Below, in pieces: positions 32,319-40,909 of a DNA stretch of 64,000 nucleotides (position 1 is the first letter of the stretch; each line of letters starts with the position of its first letter). Origin of the DNA: Thermovenabulum sp049723235 (GTDB lineage Bacteria > Bacillota > Thermosediminibacteria > Thermosediminibacterales > Thermosediminibacteraceae); the NCBI RefSeq assembly GCF_049723235.1, contig NZ_JBNARB010000003.1, forward strand, positions 62,001 through 126,000, in the 5' to 3' direction. The notes below the pieces were generated by a model. It saw only the letters and a list, made by a program, of their open reading frames with translations. It searched no databases and was not told the DNA's origin. The position numbers and the translations under genes are program-made.

Positions 32319-33317
32319 TCAGTTTATTTGTTCAAAAATAGCTTTCGAATATACTTCTATATCTCCAGGAGTAAGCATGTTGAATTTTTCTTTCACAGCT
32401 ACAAAATATTCCCCGATCAATTCTTTGGGTATTACACGATTAGAATGCGCATCCACCGGCAAACCGTCTCTGGTATGCCGCCATGGTTTCTCCAGATGCG
32501 TAAACTTTTCTAATGTTTTTCCGCTATAACAGCAGAAATTTTTAATAACACTATCCAATATTGCTTTTTCAGAGGTTGTAAAAACTGATTCATCGAAAGC
32601 TTCAACACTTTCAATGGGGTCAAACCGATAAGATGAATACCTGTTATACACATCTCTGTAAACCGGTCCATGAACCCATGCCTCACAGTCTTCATCAAAA
32701 AGAAACCGTCCTTCAAAAGCGTAATAAAAGCCCTGGACATAATATAACGCCTTTTGTAAAGCTAAAGGAGTTATGTCCTCGCATTTATAAAGCAGATATT
32801 GGATAATTGAATCCAGCTTTGAACCTGTATTGTTTTCTTCTCCAAGCAGTTCCTGTACCTTCCGCTTACTTTTTTCATATGCCTGCAGAGATTTTAAATT
32901 ATCCTTATTTTTCTCCAGCAATTCTTTATAATATGCTGGGTCATCATAAATCTTTTGAAGAATATCCGAATACTGTTTTGTAGGCATATCACCCTCACAA
33001 TATCTCGAAAAAGTCATTTCTCCCCAGCCTAAAAGCAATGACAACGGACGTTTCCCAATATTGTATTTCTGAGGTATTTCTAATATCTTCTCCAGCGAAA
33101 TAATGCCGTTTTTTTGACGGTACATGTCATACAAAGCCTTCAGATTTTCGTCCTCTATATCCGCTACATAGACTTCGCTTCCACATTCCGTACAAACAGC
33201 CTTCTTTCCAGTATACTCATATTCTTCGCCTTTAAGTTTACCCTTAATTGTTGCTGTTTCTACCATGTATTCGACATCTCTTCTGCATTCCTCGCAAAAT
33301 GTCTTATTCCTGTTCAT
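32319..33317 (-). CDS. Panacea (SocA-like, DUF4065) antitoxin with zinc finger and HTH
   Basis: A 332-residue three-part protein. A YgiT/MqsA-type zinc finger comes first (C8 and C11 in FCEECRRD; C42 and C45 in VCTECGSE). An HTH domain follows (about 65-120: KYNIGKRPLSLLLGWGEMTF, SRYCEGDMPTKQYSDIL). The C-terminal Panacea domain (about 165-315) carries LQKALYYVQGFYYAFEGRFL and the EAWVHGPVYRDVYNRY signature. Panacea domains neutralise many unrelated toxins. I chose the ATG at 33317, with AGGAGG 7-8 bases upstream. The putative toxin gene lies directly upstream, 31 bases away, and should be in the same transcript. Confidence 0.88.
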   Translation of the reverse strand: MNRNKTFCEECRRDVEYMVETATIKGKLKGEEYEYTGKKAVCTECGSEVYVADIEDENLKALYDMYRQKNGIISLEKILEIPQKYNIGKRPLSLLLGWGEMTFSRYCEGDMPTKQYSDILQKIYDDPAYYKELLEKNKDNLKSLQAYEKSKRKVQELLGEENNTGSKLDSIIQYLLYKCEDITPLALQKALYYVQGFYYAFEGRFLFDEDCEAWVHGPVYRDVYNRYSSYRFDPIESVEAFDESVFTTSEKAILDSVIKNFCCYSGKTLEKFTHLEKPWRHTRDGLPVDAHSNRVIPKELIGEYFVAVKEKFNMLTPGDIEVYSKAIFEQIN

Positions 33318-33348
33318 AAGGCGACCTCCTTTCAAACTTTCTGATTGA

Positions 33349-33759
33349 TCATCGGAAAAGATAATCAATCGGCTTGTTTCGCTTATGAAACGATATGACA
33401 ACCACTCGTTTTCCACTCTCACTATCAATTAGATTAAATTTCGTATATATATCAACTAGCTCCTCGATGCCATCAAAATTAAATAACATAATCTGGGGAC
33501 AAAATACATATAAAACCTCATGTTCAAATCCTATTTTCGTATTTTGCAATGAATGGCAAAAATCTTCTGTTTTTATTTTTAGTAAAATCTCTTTTTGCCT
33601 TCTGCTGTTTAGGTTATATTCATTTATAAAATCTATGTTTTCTTGTCTATTCTCATTTTTTGATATAATGAATCTGCCCTCTCTAATACAGTCTTGTATC
33701 ATTGCCAAAATCTCATCAATCTGCTCTCGGGTATAATTCTGATTATAGTGCTGATTCAT
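33349..33759 (-). CDS. Putative toxin partner of the Panacea antitoxin
   Basis: A 136-residue protein (YTREQIDEILAMIQDCIREG, RFIISKNENRQENIDFINEY, RRQKEILLKIKTEDFCHSLQ, YVFCPQIMLFNF, VVVISFHKRNKPIDYLFR). I do not recognise it with confidence; the KIKTEDFC...V-I-SFH pattern is reminiscent of small RelE/MqsR-like mRNA-cleaving toxins, and an MqsA-type zinc finger in the partner fits that. It is the first gene of a two-gene operon with its own sigma-A promoter, ahead of the Panacea-domain gene. The toxin role is inferred from this pairing. Confidence 0.7.
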   Translation of the reverse strand: MNQHYNQNYTREQIDEILAMIQDCIREGRFIISKNENRQENIDFINEYNLNSRRQKEILLKIKTEDFCHSLQNTKIGFEHEVLYVFCPQIMLFNFDGIEELVDIYTKFNLIDSESGKRVVVISFHKRNKPIDYLFR

Positions 33760-33781
33760 TGCATCACCTCTTTGTGATACA

Positions 33782-33810
33782 ATGATACTATATTATATGC
33801 GTATTGTCAA
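33782..33810 (-). promoter_or_regulatory. Promoter of the toxin-antitoxin operon
   Basis: TTGACA (33805-33810, minus strand) and TATCAT (33782-33787) are 17 bases apart, 23 bases before the toxin ATG, which has an AGAGGTGAT ribosome-binding site. The repeated TGATAC motif over the -10 region is a possible binding site for the antitoxin HTH. Confidence 0.65.
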
Positions 33811-33921
33811 GATTTATGCATCAATTAGTGCGTTTTTAACTTATTGATTTTCTTATTAAAAAGCGTATACTAAAGATAACAGATCCTACGAGCTTATATT
33901 AAGCGCAATACAGTAGGCCAT

Positions 33922-33961
33922 AAAAATACCCACTTAGGTAGATCGCTCTATCTGAGTGGGT
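33922..33961 (-). terminator. Terminator of the early operon
   Basis: Fifteen-base arms ACCCACTTAGGTAGA/TCTATCTGAGTGGGT with two mismatches (33928-33961) around a 4-base loop, followed on the minus strand by ATTTTTATGG. It lies about 35 bases after the ArpU-like gene. Confidence 0.75.
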
Positions 33962-33995
33962 TTCCTATTTACATGCAAAATGATATTATCTAAAA

Positions 33996-34451
33996 CTATT
34001 TTCCGTATAAAAGCAGTGCCAGATGATTAAGCGCCTTGTCCTTCCTGCGGTACACCTGTGCTCTTTCAAGAAACAGCTTCTCTCCGATGTTTGCTACGGC
34101 TTCCGTCTTGCTCACATCATTAACAAAAAATTCTGTCAGTATGAACTGTTCTTCCTCCGACAAGGCTTCCCATGCAGGCTTGAACCATTCCATATATTCC
34201 AATGCCCGCCTGTAACGTTCTTTCAACACATCAATCTCGTCAAGGCAAGCAGCAAGGCGTTCTTCGCCGCTTTTGGGATTGTGTTTGCCTGGAACTCCGG
34301 TAATCTTTGCACTATGTGGGCTTGTCATACGGGTTTCAACTTCATATATATCCTCATCACTGTGTTCGATAATGTACTGCATGCTGCTGTAATCTTTCAA
34401 TGCTTCAACAGCAGCCGCTTTTTTATCTAAATACTGCCATGCAATCAGCAT
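33996..34451 (-). CDS. ArpU/DUF1492-like phage transcriptional regulator
   Basis: A 151-residue protein with an N-terminal coiled coil (LIAWQYLDKKAAAVEALKDY, RLAACLDEIDVLKERYRRAL) and a C-terminal sigma-70 region-4-like HTH (LSEEEQFILTEFFVNDVSKT, EAVANIGEKLFLERAQVYRR KDKAL). This is the pattern of the ArpU/RinA/DUF1492 late regulators, the last early gene in many Firmicutes phages. It is a good candidate activator for the two ATGAGAT-repeat late promoters. The ATG at 34451 has GGAGGTG 4-5 bases upstream, better than the one at 34472. Confidence 0.8.
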   Translation of the reverse strand: MLIAWQYLDKKAAAVEALKDYSSMQYIIEHSDEDIYEVETRMTSPHSAKITGVPGKHNPKSGEERLAACLDEIDVLKERYRRALEYMEWFKPAWEALSEEEQFILTEFFVNDVSKTEAVANIGEKLFLERAQVYRRKDKALNHLALLLYGK

Positions 34452-34541
34452 ATCGCACCTCCAAAAAATCAAGATAAAAACCTTGATCCTTGAAGCAGTG
34501 TGCTTTTTTACGTTGCTTCGCAGTGCATGTTTCCTTGTTCG

Positions 34542-34844
34542 TTATTGCTTTGTTCCTTGTAGAAGGTCATGCTTTTCCAGAATAACCTTCACCTCATCTA
34601 CCGAATGGACAATCGCTGCCACGCCTCCGGCATTGAGGATTTTCCTAATAGTAGCTTCCTGCAGTTTTGTTGCCTTTCCTGATGGGGTTTTTACTTCAAA
34701 AGCTACAAACCGTCCGTTTACACAGGCAATAATGTCCGGTATTCCAGCTGTCCCGTACAGACCGCCATGCTCCTTCCAACAGAAACACCCCGGTACTGTC
34801 TTTAAGTACCGTAGGATTTTAGTCACAATACTTTTTTCGGACAT
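34542..34844 (-). CDS. VRR-NUC domain nuclease
   Basis: A 100-residue stand-alone VRR-NUC domain. The catalytic motif is complete: CFCWKEHGGLYGTAGIPDII, AFEVKTPSGKATKLQ, VHSVDEVKVIL, so the glutamate, PD and EvK residues and the conserved Q are present. Such proteins are Holliday-junction or branched-DNA nucleases common in phage replication modules. It follows the GGTAAC repeat region. Confidence 0.9.
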   Translation of the reverse strand: MSEKSIVTKILRYLKTVPGCFCWKEHGGLYGTAGIPDIIACVNGRFVAFEVKTPSGKATKLQEATIRKILNAGGVAAIVHSVDEVKVILEKHDLLQGTKQ

Positions 34845-34865
34845 GACTGCTCATCCTCCAAAAAT

Positions 34866-35133
34866 GTTACCTTTTTTCCTCTTGTAACCTCGTAATATTC
34901 AAAAAGGTCATTTCATAAATCCGCTTTCCAAGCGCTTTTCCGGATTTTGTTACCTTGTTACCTCTTTTTTGGCTAGGTGTATACACAAATATTTTTATTT
35001 TTTATTCTTTTATTTTCAAAAAAGCCATGTTTCTCTCGCGCGTATATATAAAGTTGAGGTAACAAAGGTAACATAGGTAACAAGTGGCTATCCATCAGCG
35101 TTTTGGGTGTTACCTTTTTGTTACCTTGTTACC
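34866..35133. repeat. GGTAAC/GTTACC iteron cluster, candidate replication origin
   Basis: The 299 gene-free bases between the VRR-NUC and primase genes contain nine GTTACC or GGTAAC copies. They are at 34866, 34949 and 34957 (GTTACC); 35058, 35067 and 35076 (GGTAAC, exactly 9 bases apart); and 35109, 35120 and 35128 (GTTACC). The last two clusters face each other and could form a hairpin. An A+T-rich block (about 34980-35020) lies between. Placement beside the primase-helicase suggests ori iterons or an operator array. Confidence 0.65.
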
Positions 35134-35143
35134 TTTTTCGAGG

Positions 35144-37705
35144 TTAGAGAGGTTCAATATCTGTGATCTCAAAGCCGCTCACATCGCATCGCTCTTTTAA
35201 TATTGAAAAATCAAGAGCCCAGGCTTTCTTAGTTTCATTCCCGAAACGCATCGTTTTATTGCTCTCCAGAAAAAAGTCGCTTTGCCGCAACTGCTTCAGA
35301 AACTGGTTATACGGAAGGCATTCCCCTGTGATTGCATAATCGCGTCTATACTTGGTATAGCGGTCATATACATCGCAGAAACGTATCCCGATAACCTTGC
35401 CACCTTTATCAAAAGTGTAATCTTGGTTTGGAGCCAGTTTCATCCGGGCCATGATTTCCAGCGTCTGTTCAACAATAGTCTTGTTATTGCTGCCGCCATC
35501 CAGCAAGTACTCCTGCACACCGTTCTGAAGATATCGAATACATGCCCCTTTGTTAATGGGAAACACTTCAGACCATGTAACATTAAGAAATTCACACAGC
35601 TTGTTAACTAGGCTCAATCCGGCATAGCAGCAGGCGAGGTTATTGACGATACGGGATGGAAACTCATCAGATATCTCTGACTTTGCCTCCTCATACCATT
35701 TCTCTGCCTCTGCGGCCGATACTCTGAGTGCTATATCCAACAGGCTCCGGCCGAAGCTGCCAAGCAGATCAGCTTTTGCACACAACTTATAAAATGCTTG
35801 CCTATGGCTGGCCGGTTTTAAGTCCTTCTTGCTGAAAAGCAATTCTATGCTTCGTTCCCTGATGGCCGCTTCGTCCGGCGATTCCTCACCAGCTACAATG
35901 ATAGGAGCCAACAGCTCATAAGTAACAGCACTTTGATCTGCCCGGCCCCGGACACCTTCATGCCCGTCATATGCATCACGAAGATGGTTGTATAAGGCAT
36001 TTAGCCTTAGCTTGTCTATCTTTGAAGGTTTGAACTCATCCATCAGCTGTGGTATCAGATTTGAAGATGCAGATTCCTTCATCAATGTAAACGCGGTAAC
36101 CTGTGTAGCGGCACGGATTTTACTGCATGAAAATACCGGCAGAATAACCCGCTCCAACGTATTACTTTTTCCGCTGCCCTGTTCTCCGACAAGCAATAAG
36201 TGCGGAAACTTAATGCCTGATTTTTTAAGATGCGGTTTAATAAAACATCCGGCTACCCAAGCCATCACTGACACCGTTTTTATGGGTTCGTTATAACTGA
36301 GGAGCCACTCTCCAAGCATAATAAACTGTTCCTTTGTCAATGGCTCAAAGGTTAGGATATCAGTCGTTATACTTTTGTACTTATCAAGCTGCACGATATC
36401 TTCAACAATTTTGCCTCCCGCTTCAATGGCACCATCCGTTGAAACATAGACCATCCGTCCGCCATGCTCATAAATTCCAAGAGCCTTGACCCCTGTTTTC
36501 CGTACCCACTCCATTTCGGATATATAACCTTTCAGCAGCTCTAAATCTCCTTCTGAGCCAAAATAGCCTAAGGATATTGTCCGGCGGTTCAAGATATTTT
36601 TGAACTTTTGGATATTATTGAAGTCGGTGGTCATAAAGGTCTGGCGGTATATTTCATCGCGGATTGTAACAAGATCGGCAGTCATCTGCGTTTCATCTTC
36701 TGATACAATCATCTCCACCGGCTGAATGATAAAGTTTGTTATAGGATACACGCTTTCGCCTCTGGTGCGGTAATACCTGCCCTCATGTTCAAAGATAACT
36801 GACTCGCTTTTGCGGTTGTATACGTTCTCTGTGGCTTCAATGGCCTTGTCCAGTGTCTCCTGACCATAGGTTGCGCCGCTTGCATGGTGTACCGTATCCC
36901 ATTTTTCCCGGAATAACCCGGACTTCCTGAACAGCCTGTCCATCTGCTCTTTGTTTTTGCCCGACCAGAAAGCTAACATACAGCATAGGGCAAGGTCTGC
37001 TTCGGACTGGCTGGGATAGGCCGCTTCCTGCCATTTTCCTTCCCATAACAGGTTAAATTCCTTATAGTTTTCGGCTGTCCGGGCTTTCTCCAGGATTTCC
37101 TCATCCGTAAGCGGCTCTAGCTTAAAATTCTTACGGTTTTTCTTGCTTTTCCCGTTCCGCTTTTTGCTTTTGATATAATTCTCATGTATCCAGGCTAGAG
37201 CTCCGTTATCTTCAGCAATGTAATCAGGAGTCCCTGGCAGTCGTTCGCCAGTCATTGTGAAGTACCTGCTGTGGGCATACATTTCAACGCCGGTTTTTGT
37301 GTTTTTATTTCCTTTGGCAGGCATCTCCCCCTTATAGAAGATATGAAGCCCAGTTCCTGAGGGACTGATTTCCGTATAGGACGGAAACCGCTCAAGGATA
37401 GCCTTGGCGGTATCGTTTAATTCCCCAGTGTTTTTGTCGCGGCAGTGATCGATATCAACTCCTACTAAGCCTCCACCTTTTGCGAATACAAAACCCAATC
37501 CGGTATAGAGATATTGTTCTTTAGCCGCAATCGCATCATCAAGGGTCGACCAGTCATTTGGATTAGTGCTTGAGGCTTTTCTGCCGGTTAAGGGATTGTA
37601 AGGAATTTTGCTGTCTTTTCCATCTTTCGTGTTTGGTTCCAGACGCCAGCAGATCCATTGCTTCCGGTCAGCCAGTTCCTGAGGGAATGTCATGCTCACT
37701 GGCAC
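35144..37705 (-). CDS. Phage primase-helicase (NrS-1/D5-like)
   Basis: An 853-residue replication protein. The N-terminal third is a primase-polymerase-like domain (RKQWICWRLEPNTKDGKDSK IPYNP, GLGFVFAKGGGLVGVDIDHC, SPSGTGLHIFYKG, GVEMYAHSRYFTMTGE). A zinc/linker region with C-rich helix (YPSQSEADLALCCMLAFWSG) follows. The helicase domain begins near residue 470 with Walker A LLLVGEQGSGKSNTLERVIL, LMDEFKPSKIDKLRLN and a PIIVAGEESPDEAAIRERSI arginine region. It should prime and unwind at the phage origin. Its start overlaps the DUF4406 gene. Confidence 0.88.
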   Translation of the reverse strand: MPVSMTFPQELADRKQWICWRLEPNTKDGKDSKIPYNPLTGRKASSTNPNDWSTLDDAIAAKEQYLYTGLGFVFAKGGGLVGVDIDHCRDKNTGELNDTAKAILERFPSYTEISPSGTGLHIFYKGEMPAKGNKNTKTGVEMYAHSRYFTMTGERLPGTPDYIAEDNGALAWIHENYIKSKKRNGKSKKNRKNFKLEPLTDEEILEKARTAENYKEFNLLWEGKWQEAAYPSQSEADLALCCMLAFWSGKNKEQMDRLFRKSGLFREKWDTVHHASGATYGQETLDKAIEATENVYNRKSESVIFEHEGRYYRTRGESVYPITNFIIQPVEMIVSEDETQMTADLVTIRDEIYRQTFMTTDFNNIQKFKNILNRRTISLGYFGSEGDLELLKGYISEMEWVRKTGVKALGIYEHGGRMVYVSTDGAIEAGGKIVEDIVQLDKYKSITTDILTFEPLTKEQFIMLGEWLLSYNEPIKTVSVMAWVAGCFIKPHLKKSGIKFPHLLLVGEQGSGKSNTLERVILPVFSCSKIRAATQVTAFTLMKESASSNLIPQLMDEFKPSKIDKLRLNALYNHLRDAYDGHEGVRGRADQSAVTYELLAPIIVAGEESPDEAAIRERSIELLFSKKDLKPASHRQAFYKLCAKADLLGSFGRSLLDIALRVSAAEAEKWYEEAKSEISDEFPSRIVNNLACCYAGLSLVNKLCEFLNVTWSEVFPINKGACIRYLQNGVQEYLLDGGSNNKTIVEQTLEIMARMKLAPNQDYTFDKGGKVIGIRFCDVYDRYTKYRRDYAITGECLPYNQFLKQLRQSDFFLESNKTMRFGNETKKAWALDFSILKERCDVSGFEITDIEPL

Positions 37706-38121
37706 CGCACCTCCTCACATCGTTCGTTGAAATACCGGATCGGAATGCTGCGCTGCTTTGCCTTCTCAATTTCAATGGACATTCCTTTAGTAATTTTTCT
37801 GCCAAACACCCACACTTCTGAACACTTTGACATCAGCACCATGCCAAAGAACAAGCCCAGATCCCGCATTTGTTCATCATCGTCGTCCATAAACTGCGGA
37901 AACAATAGGTGCGGAGCAATAGGTATGCAATTCTTGCTCACTGCAAAGCGGCAGTACCCCTGAGCCTTACGGATATTGCGTTCAGTGTCCCCGGCATAAG
38001 GGCTGCAGATGAACACCATCGGTCTGTAAGGCGCTTTCTTGGCTTCCCGCTCAATCCTAAGCAGTGCTTCATAGGGTGTGGGGTCGTAATATCCTTCCGC
38101 GTTAAACTTGCTGATACTCAT
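37696..38121 (-). CDS. DUF4406 (nucleoside 2-deoxyribosyltransferase-like) protein
   Basis: A 141-residue protein with the DUF4406 pattern: YRPMVFICSPYAGDTERNIR, KAQGYCRFAVSKNCIPIAPH LLFPQF, LFFGMVLMSKCSEVWVFG and KGMSIEIEKA. The fold is related to nucleoside 2-deoxyribosyltransferases and Rossmann-like TIR/SIR2 relatives. In phages it may act on nucleotides or NAD, but the substrate is unknown. It is translationally coupled to the primase gene by a 10-base overlap. Confidence 0.85.
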   Translation of the reverse strand: MSISKFNAEGYYDPTPYEALLRIEREAKKAPYRPMVFICSPYAGDTERNIRKAQGYCRFAVSKNCIPIAPHLLFPQFMDDDDEQMRDLGLFFGMVLMSKCSEVWVFGRKITKGMSIEIEKAKQRSIPIRYFNERCEEVRCQ

Positions 38122-38136
38122 AGTATTTCCCCCTGC

Positions 38137-38925
38137 CTATGCGCTTTTTTGTTCACGTTCGATTACAGGCAATATACCTTTCTTGTTTTTGAGAAGGTCA
38201 TAGATAAATAACCTTCCTTTTTGTGTCCAATATGTGTGCATTACGCTTCTTTCTGCATCAATAGCATGGGTCTTGGATTGCGTGTATCCTTGATCGGCGT
38301 ACTCCTGATATAAAAGCCAGCAGTTTCCCATTTTGTACTGTACTCCAAGCTCATAAAGCAGCTTATTGAAAGCGCGGCCAGACATTCCGTAATCCTTAGC
38401 AATCTTGCTGATCGGCACAAGGCTCTTATTTTGCAATATGAGATCATAATAGCTCGCCTTGGGCTTTAACTCGCTGATTATCTGTTTATTCTTTGCATTT
38501 TCTATTTCTAAAGCTTTCCGTCTGTCGCGCTCTGCCTTCAGTTCGGAGAAAATCCTGATGCCATACTCTGGATTGGAAATCATCTCTTCGATAACTTTAT
38601 CCGTAGCATAAACTCCATATTTTCTGATCGTAGGCAGCACTTCATCAAAGACCCATCTCTCAAAGCGTTCAGCAGCAGGAAGTTTTGATTTAACAATTAA
38701 TCTGAAAAGATCTCCTTCCGGAATGAATTTAATTTCCTGCTCACCGCCGCTCGTAAGGACTCGGTGTTTCACCGACCCCTTTGTATGTCTGTTAATTGCA
38801 TCATATGGATCTGAGTATCCCAGCATCTTTGCAAAATCTGTTGCAGGGAAGTATTCCTTTCCATCAATAACGAGTACTTTAAGTTCTCCAAATTCTGTAT
38901 TCTTAAAAACCTGTAAATTATTCAT
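38137..38925 (-). CDS. Phage antirepressor (BRO-N plus KilA C-terminal domain)
   Basis: A 262-residue antirepressor. The N-terminal BRO domain (LKVLVIDGKEYFPATDFAKM, LGYSDPYDAINRHTKGSVKH, FIPEGDLFRLIVKSKLPAAE, RFERWVFDEVLPTIRKYG) is followed by a coiled coil and an ANT/KilAC domain (ISKIAKDYGMSGRAFNKLLY, WLLYQEYADQGYTQSKTHAI). These proteins relieve lysogenic repression or alter early gene expression. It lies between the polymerase and DUF4406 genes, an unusual internal position, so it may serve the replication switch. Confidence 0.9.
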   Translation of the reverse strand: MNNLQVFKNTEFGELKVLVIDGKEYFPATDFAKMLGYSDPYDAINRHTKGSVKHRVLTSGGEQEIKFIPEGDLFRLIVKSKLPAAERFERWVFDEVLPTIRKYGVYATDKVIEEMISNPEYGIRIFSELKAERDRRKALEIENAKNKQIISELKPKASYYDLILQNKSLVPISKIAKDYGMSGRAFNKLLYELGVQYKMGNCWLLYQEYADQGYTQSKTHAIDAERSVMHTYWTQKGRLFIYDLLKNKKGILPVIEREQKSA

Positions 38926-38929
38926 AACA

Positions 38930-40852
38930 TCAATCCTCCATTTCTTTCATTTCTCCAAAATTTCTGCCTATCGAGGCTTCTGCCACGATGGGTACATCAA
39001 ATTCTGGGAAGGGTTGTGTTTCCATACATTTTTTTATAAAGGTAACTGCTTCGTCCGCCTTGTCTTCCGGTAATTCAAAAACCAGCTCGTCATGTATCTG
39101 CAGTAGAGGTTTCAGCCAGAGCCTTTCGGGAAGTCCACTGATGATGCGCCCACAGGCAAGCTTTAGAATATCTGCCGCTGTACCTTGAATAGGTGTATTT
39201 AATGCGCACCGCTCGGCAAACGACTTCTTGCCCCAATCTGATGACCGAATTCCCAGCAGGTACCTTCGCCTGCCCAGCCATGTTTCTGTATAGCAGCTTG
39301 CAGCAGCCCGCTTTTTAACTTCATCCTGCCACCGGGCAAGGCCAGGATATCCTGCCTTCAAGTTTTGAATGATGGTCTCACAGTCGACTAAAGTTGGGTT
39401 TAGACCAGCCTTAAATTTTAGTGTCCTCTGTAAACCAGTAGGAAACAGTCCATAGAACACACCGAAATTGCAGTTCTTTGCAATGGTCCTGCGCTCTTTA
39501 TAATGTGGAGCATTTTTGTCTGCTGCCTCTTCAAAAGGAATGCGGTAAATAACAGAAGTGGTCTGCGCATGGATGTCACCGCCTGTACGATAGGTTTCCA
39601 GCATACGTTTGTCCCTGCAATAAAACGCTCCGACGCGCAGTTCTATCTGCGAGAAGTCAAGGGATAAAAGAACCTTTCCGGCTGGCGCAATGATAAATTT
39701 TCGTACGCCTATTGGGTCATTGTCTTTCTGCGGGCAATTCTGCATATTCGGATTTCTTGAAGCAAACCGCCCTGTCTCTGTACCCAGTGGCATAAGATCC
39801 GGATGAATCCTGCCAGTATTTTCATCGATAAATCGAAGATAACCGTCTATATAGGTGGATTTGAGTTTGCCCCATTTGCGGTACTCTTGCACCAGATCAA
39901 ATAAACGAACAAGTTCGGGCCTGTTAGATTCACACCATTCTTTTAACAGAATCATGGTTTCATCGTCGGCAGCTTCCTGATGTTTTGCGGTCGTTTTCAT
40001 GACCGGAAGGCTAAGATCCACAAAAAGATACTTTTTAAACGCCGAAGTTGAAGCATTTGCCCCTATCTCCACGTTGCCGATTATCCCAGTAATCTCATTC
40101 CTGATACTGTAGATCTTTTCCGCAGCTTCCGCTTGTTTCTTCAGCATGGCTGACTTGTCCACCAATATGCCGTTATACTTCATTATCCCGACATACACTG
40201 ATGTGGGCGACTCCACCTCTTCTACAATGGTTCTGTGTTTGGGTAAAAACCTATCAAACCACTGATTGAAAACATGGTACAAGCGAAGAGTGTAGTCGCT
40301 GTCTGCACAAGCGTAGCCGATGGTCTTCTCATCCTGAGGGTTTAATTCATCGAAAAAACGACCTTCAGTAACCGTTGAGAATTCTATCATTTCCGCTTTG
40401 CATAGTGTGGGTGCAAGCGTCTTAAGTCCGCTGTCAGCAAGGCTTCTGAACTCCCACTTGCTCTTCAATGTAAGCTGTGACGCTGCAATAGTGTCATAAC
40501 AAGGCTTTTGAAGGACAATACCTCTTGCGTAAAGGAACATAGACTCAAAAGCCAGGTTATGAGCAACCTTTATTACGTCTTTTGATTCGAACAGTGGTTT
40601 TAAATACTCCCATATTGCCTTCTGGTTCTCTGCGTTTCGCCCGCTGCGATGTTTAAGTGGAACATATATGGCAGTTCCGTCTGATACTGAAAAACTTATC
40701 CCTGTAATGTCAGCCTTATGAGCATCCAGAGCAGCACCTTTCTCGTTCCTCCATTTATCGCGAGGCGAGGTTTCAAAGTCAAAGGCAAATATATATGCGT
40801 CTTTCAGGTACTTCTGTATTTCATCTAACGTATAAACACATTTGTATTCCAC
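38930..40852 (-). CDS. Phage DNA polymerase, family A
   Basis: A 640-residue family A polymerase with a 3'-5' exonuclease domain (Exo I YIFAFDFETSPRD; Exo III-type EKTIGYACADSDYTLRLYHV). The polymerase domain has motif A LLSLDFSQIELRVGAFYCRD, motif B RRTIAKNCNFGVFYGLFPTG and motif C LLQIHDELVFELPED. It is of phage type, with no 5'-3' exonuclease domain. It replicates the phage genome with the primase-helicase and SNF2 protein of the same operon. Confidence 0.94.
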   Translation of the reverse strand: MEYKCVYTLDEIQKYLKDAYIFAFDFETSPRDKWRNEKGAALDAHKADITGISFSVSDGTAIYVPLKHRSGRNAENQKAIWEYLKPLFESKDVIKVAHNLAFESMFLYARGIVLQKPCYDTIAASQLTLKSKWEFRSLADSGLKTLAPTLCKAEMIEFSTVTEGRFFDELNPQDEKTIGYACADSDYTLRLYHVFNQWFDRFLPKHRTIVEEVESPTSVYVGIMKYNGILVDKSAMLKKQAEAAEKIYSIRNEITGIIGNVEIGANASTSAFKKYLFVDLSLPVMKTTAKHQEAADDETMILLKEWCESNRPELVRLFDLVQEYRKWGKLKSTYIDGYLRFIDENTGRIHPDLMPLGTETGRFASRNPNMQNCPQKDNDPIGVRKFIIAPAGKVLLSLDFSQIELRVGAFYCRDKRMLETYRTGGDIHAQTTSVIYRIPFEEAADKNAPHYKERRTIAKNCNFGVFYGLFPTGLQRTLKFKAGLNPTLVDCETIIQNLKAGYPGLARWQDEVKKRAAASCYTETWLGRRRYLLGIRSSDWGKKSFAERCALNTPIQGTAADILKLACGRIISGLPERLWLKPLLQIHDELVFELPEDKADEAVTFIKKCMETQPFPEFDVPIVAEASIGRNFGEMKEMED

Positions 40853-40869
40853 GTGGTTCTCCTTTCCGC

Positions 40870-40903
40870 CCTATCGGAGATAGAAGATCCTCTCCGATAG
40901 GGC
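40870..40903. other. Perfect 12-bp inverted repeat before the polymerase gene
   Basis: CCCTATCGGAGA/TCTCCGATAGGG with a 10-base loop fills the intergenic gap between the 40910 gene and polA. It lacks a T-run and ends just at the polymerase ribosome-binding site, so it is more likely a processing or stability element than a terminator. Confidence 0.6.
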
Positions 40904-40909
40904 ATTTGA

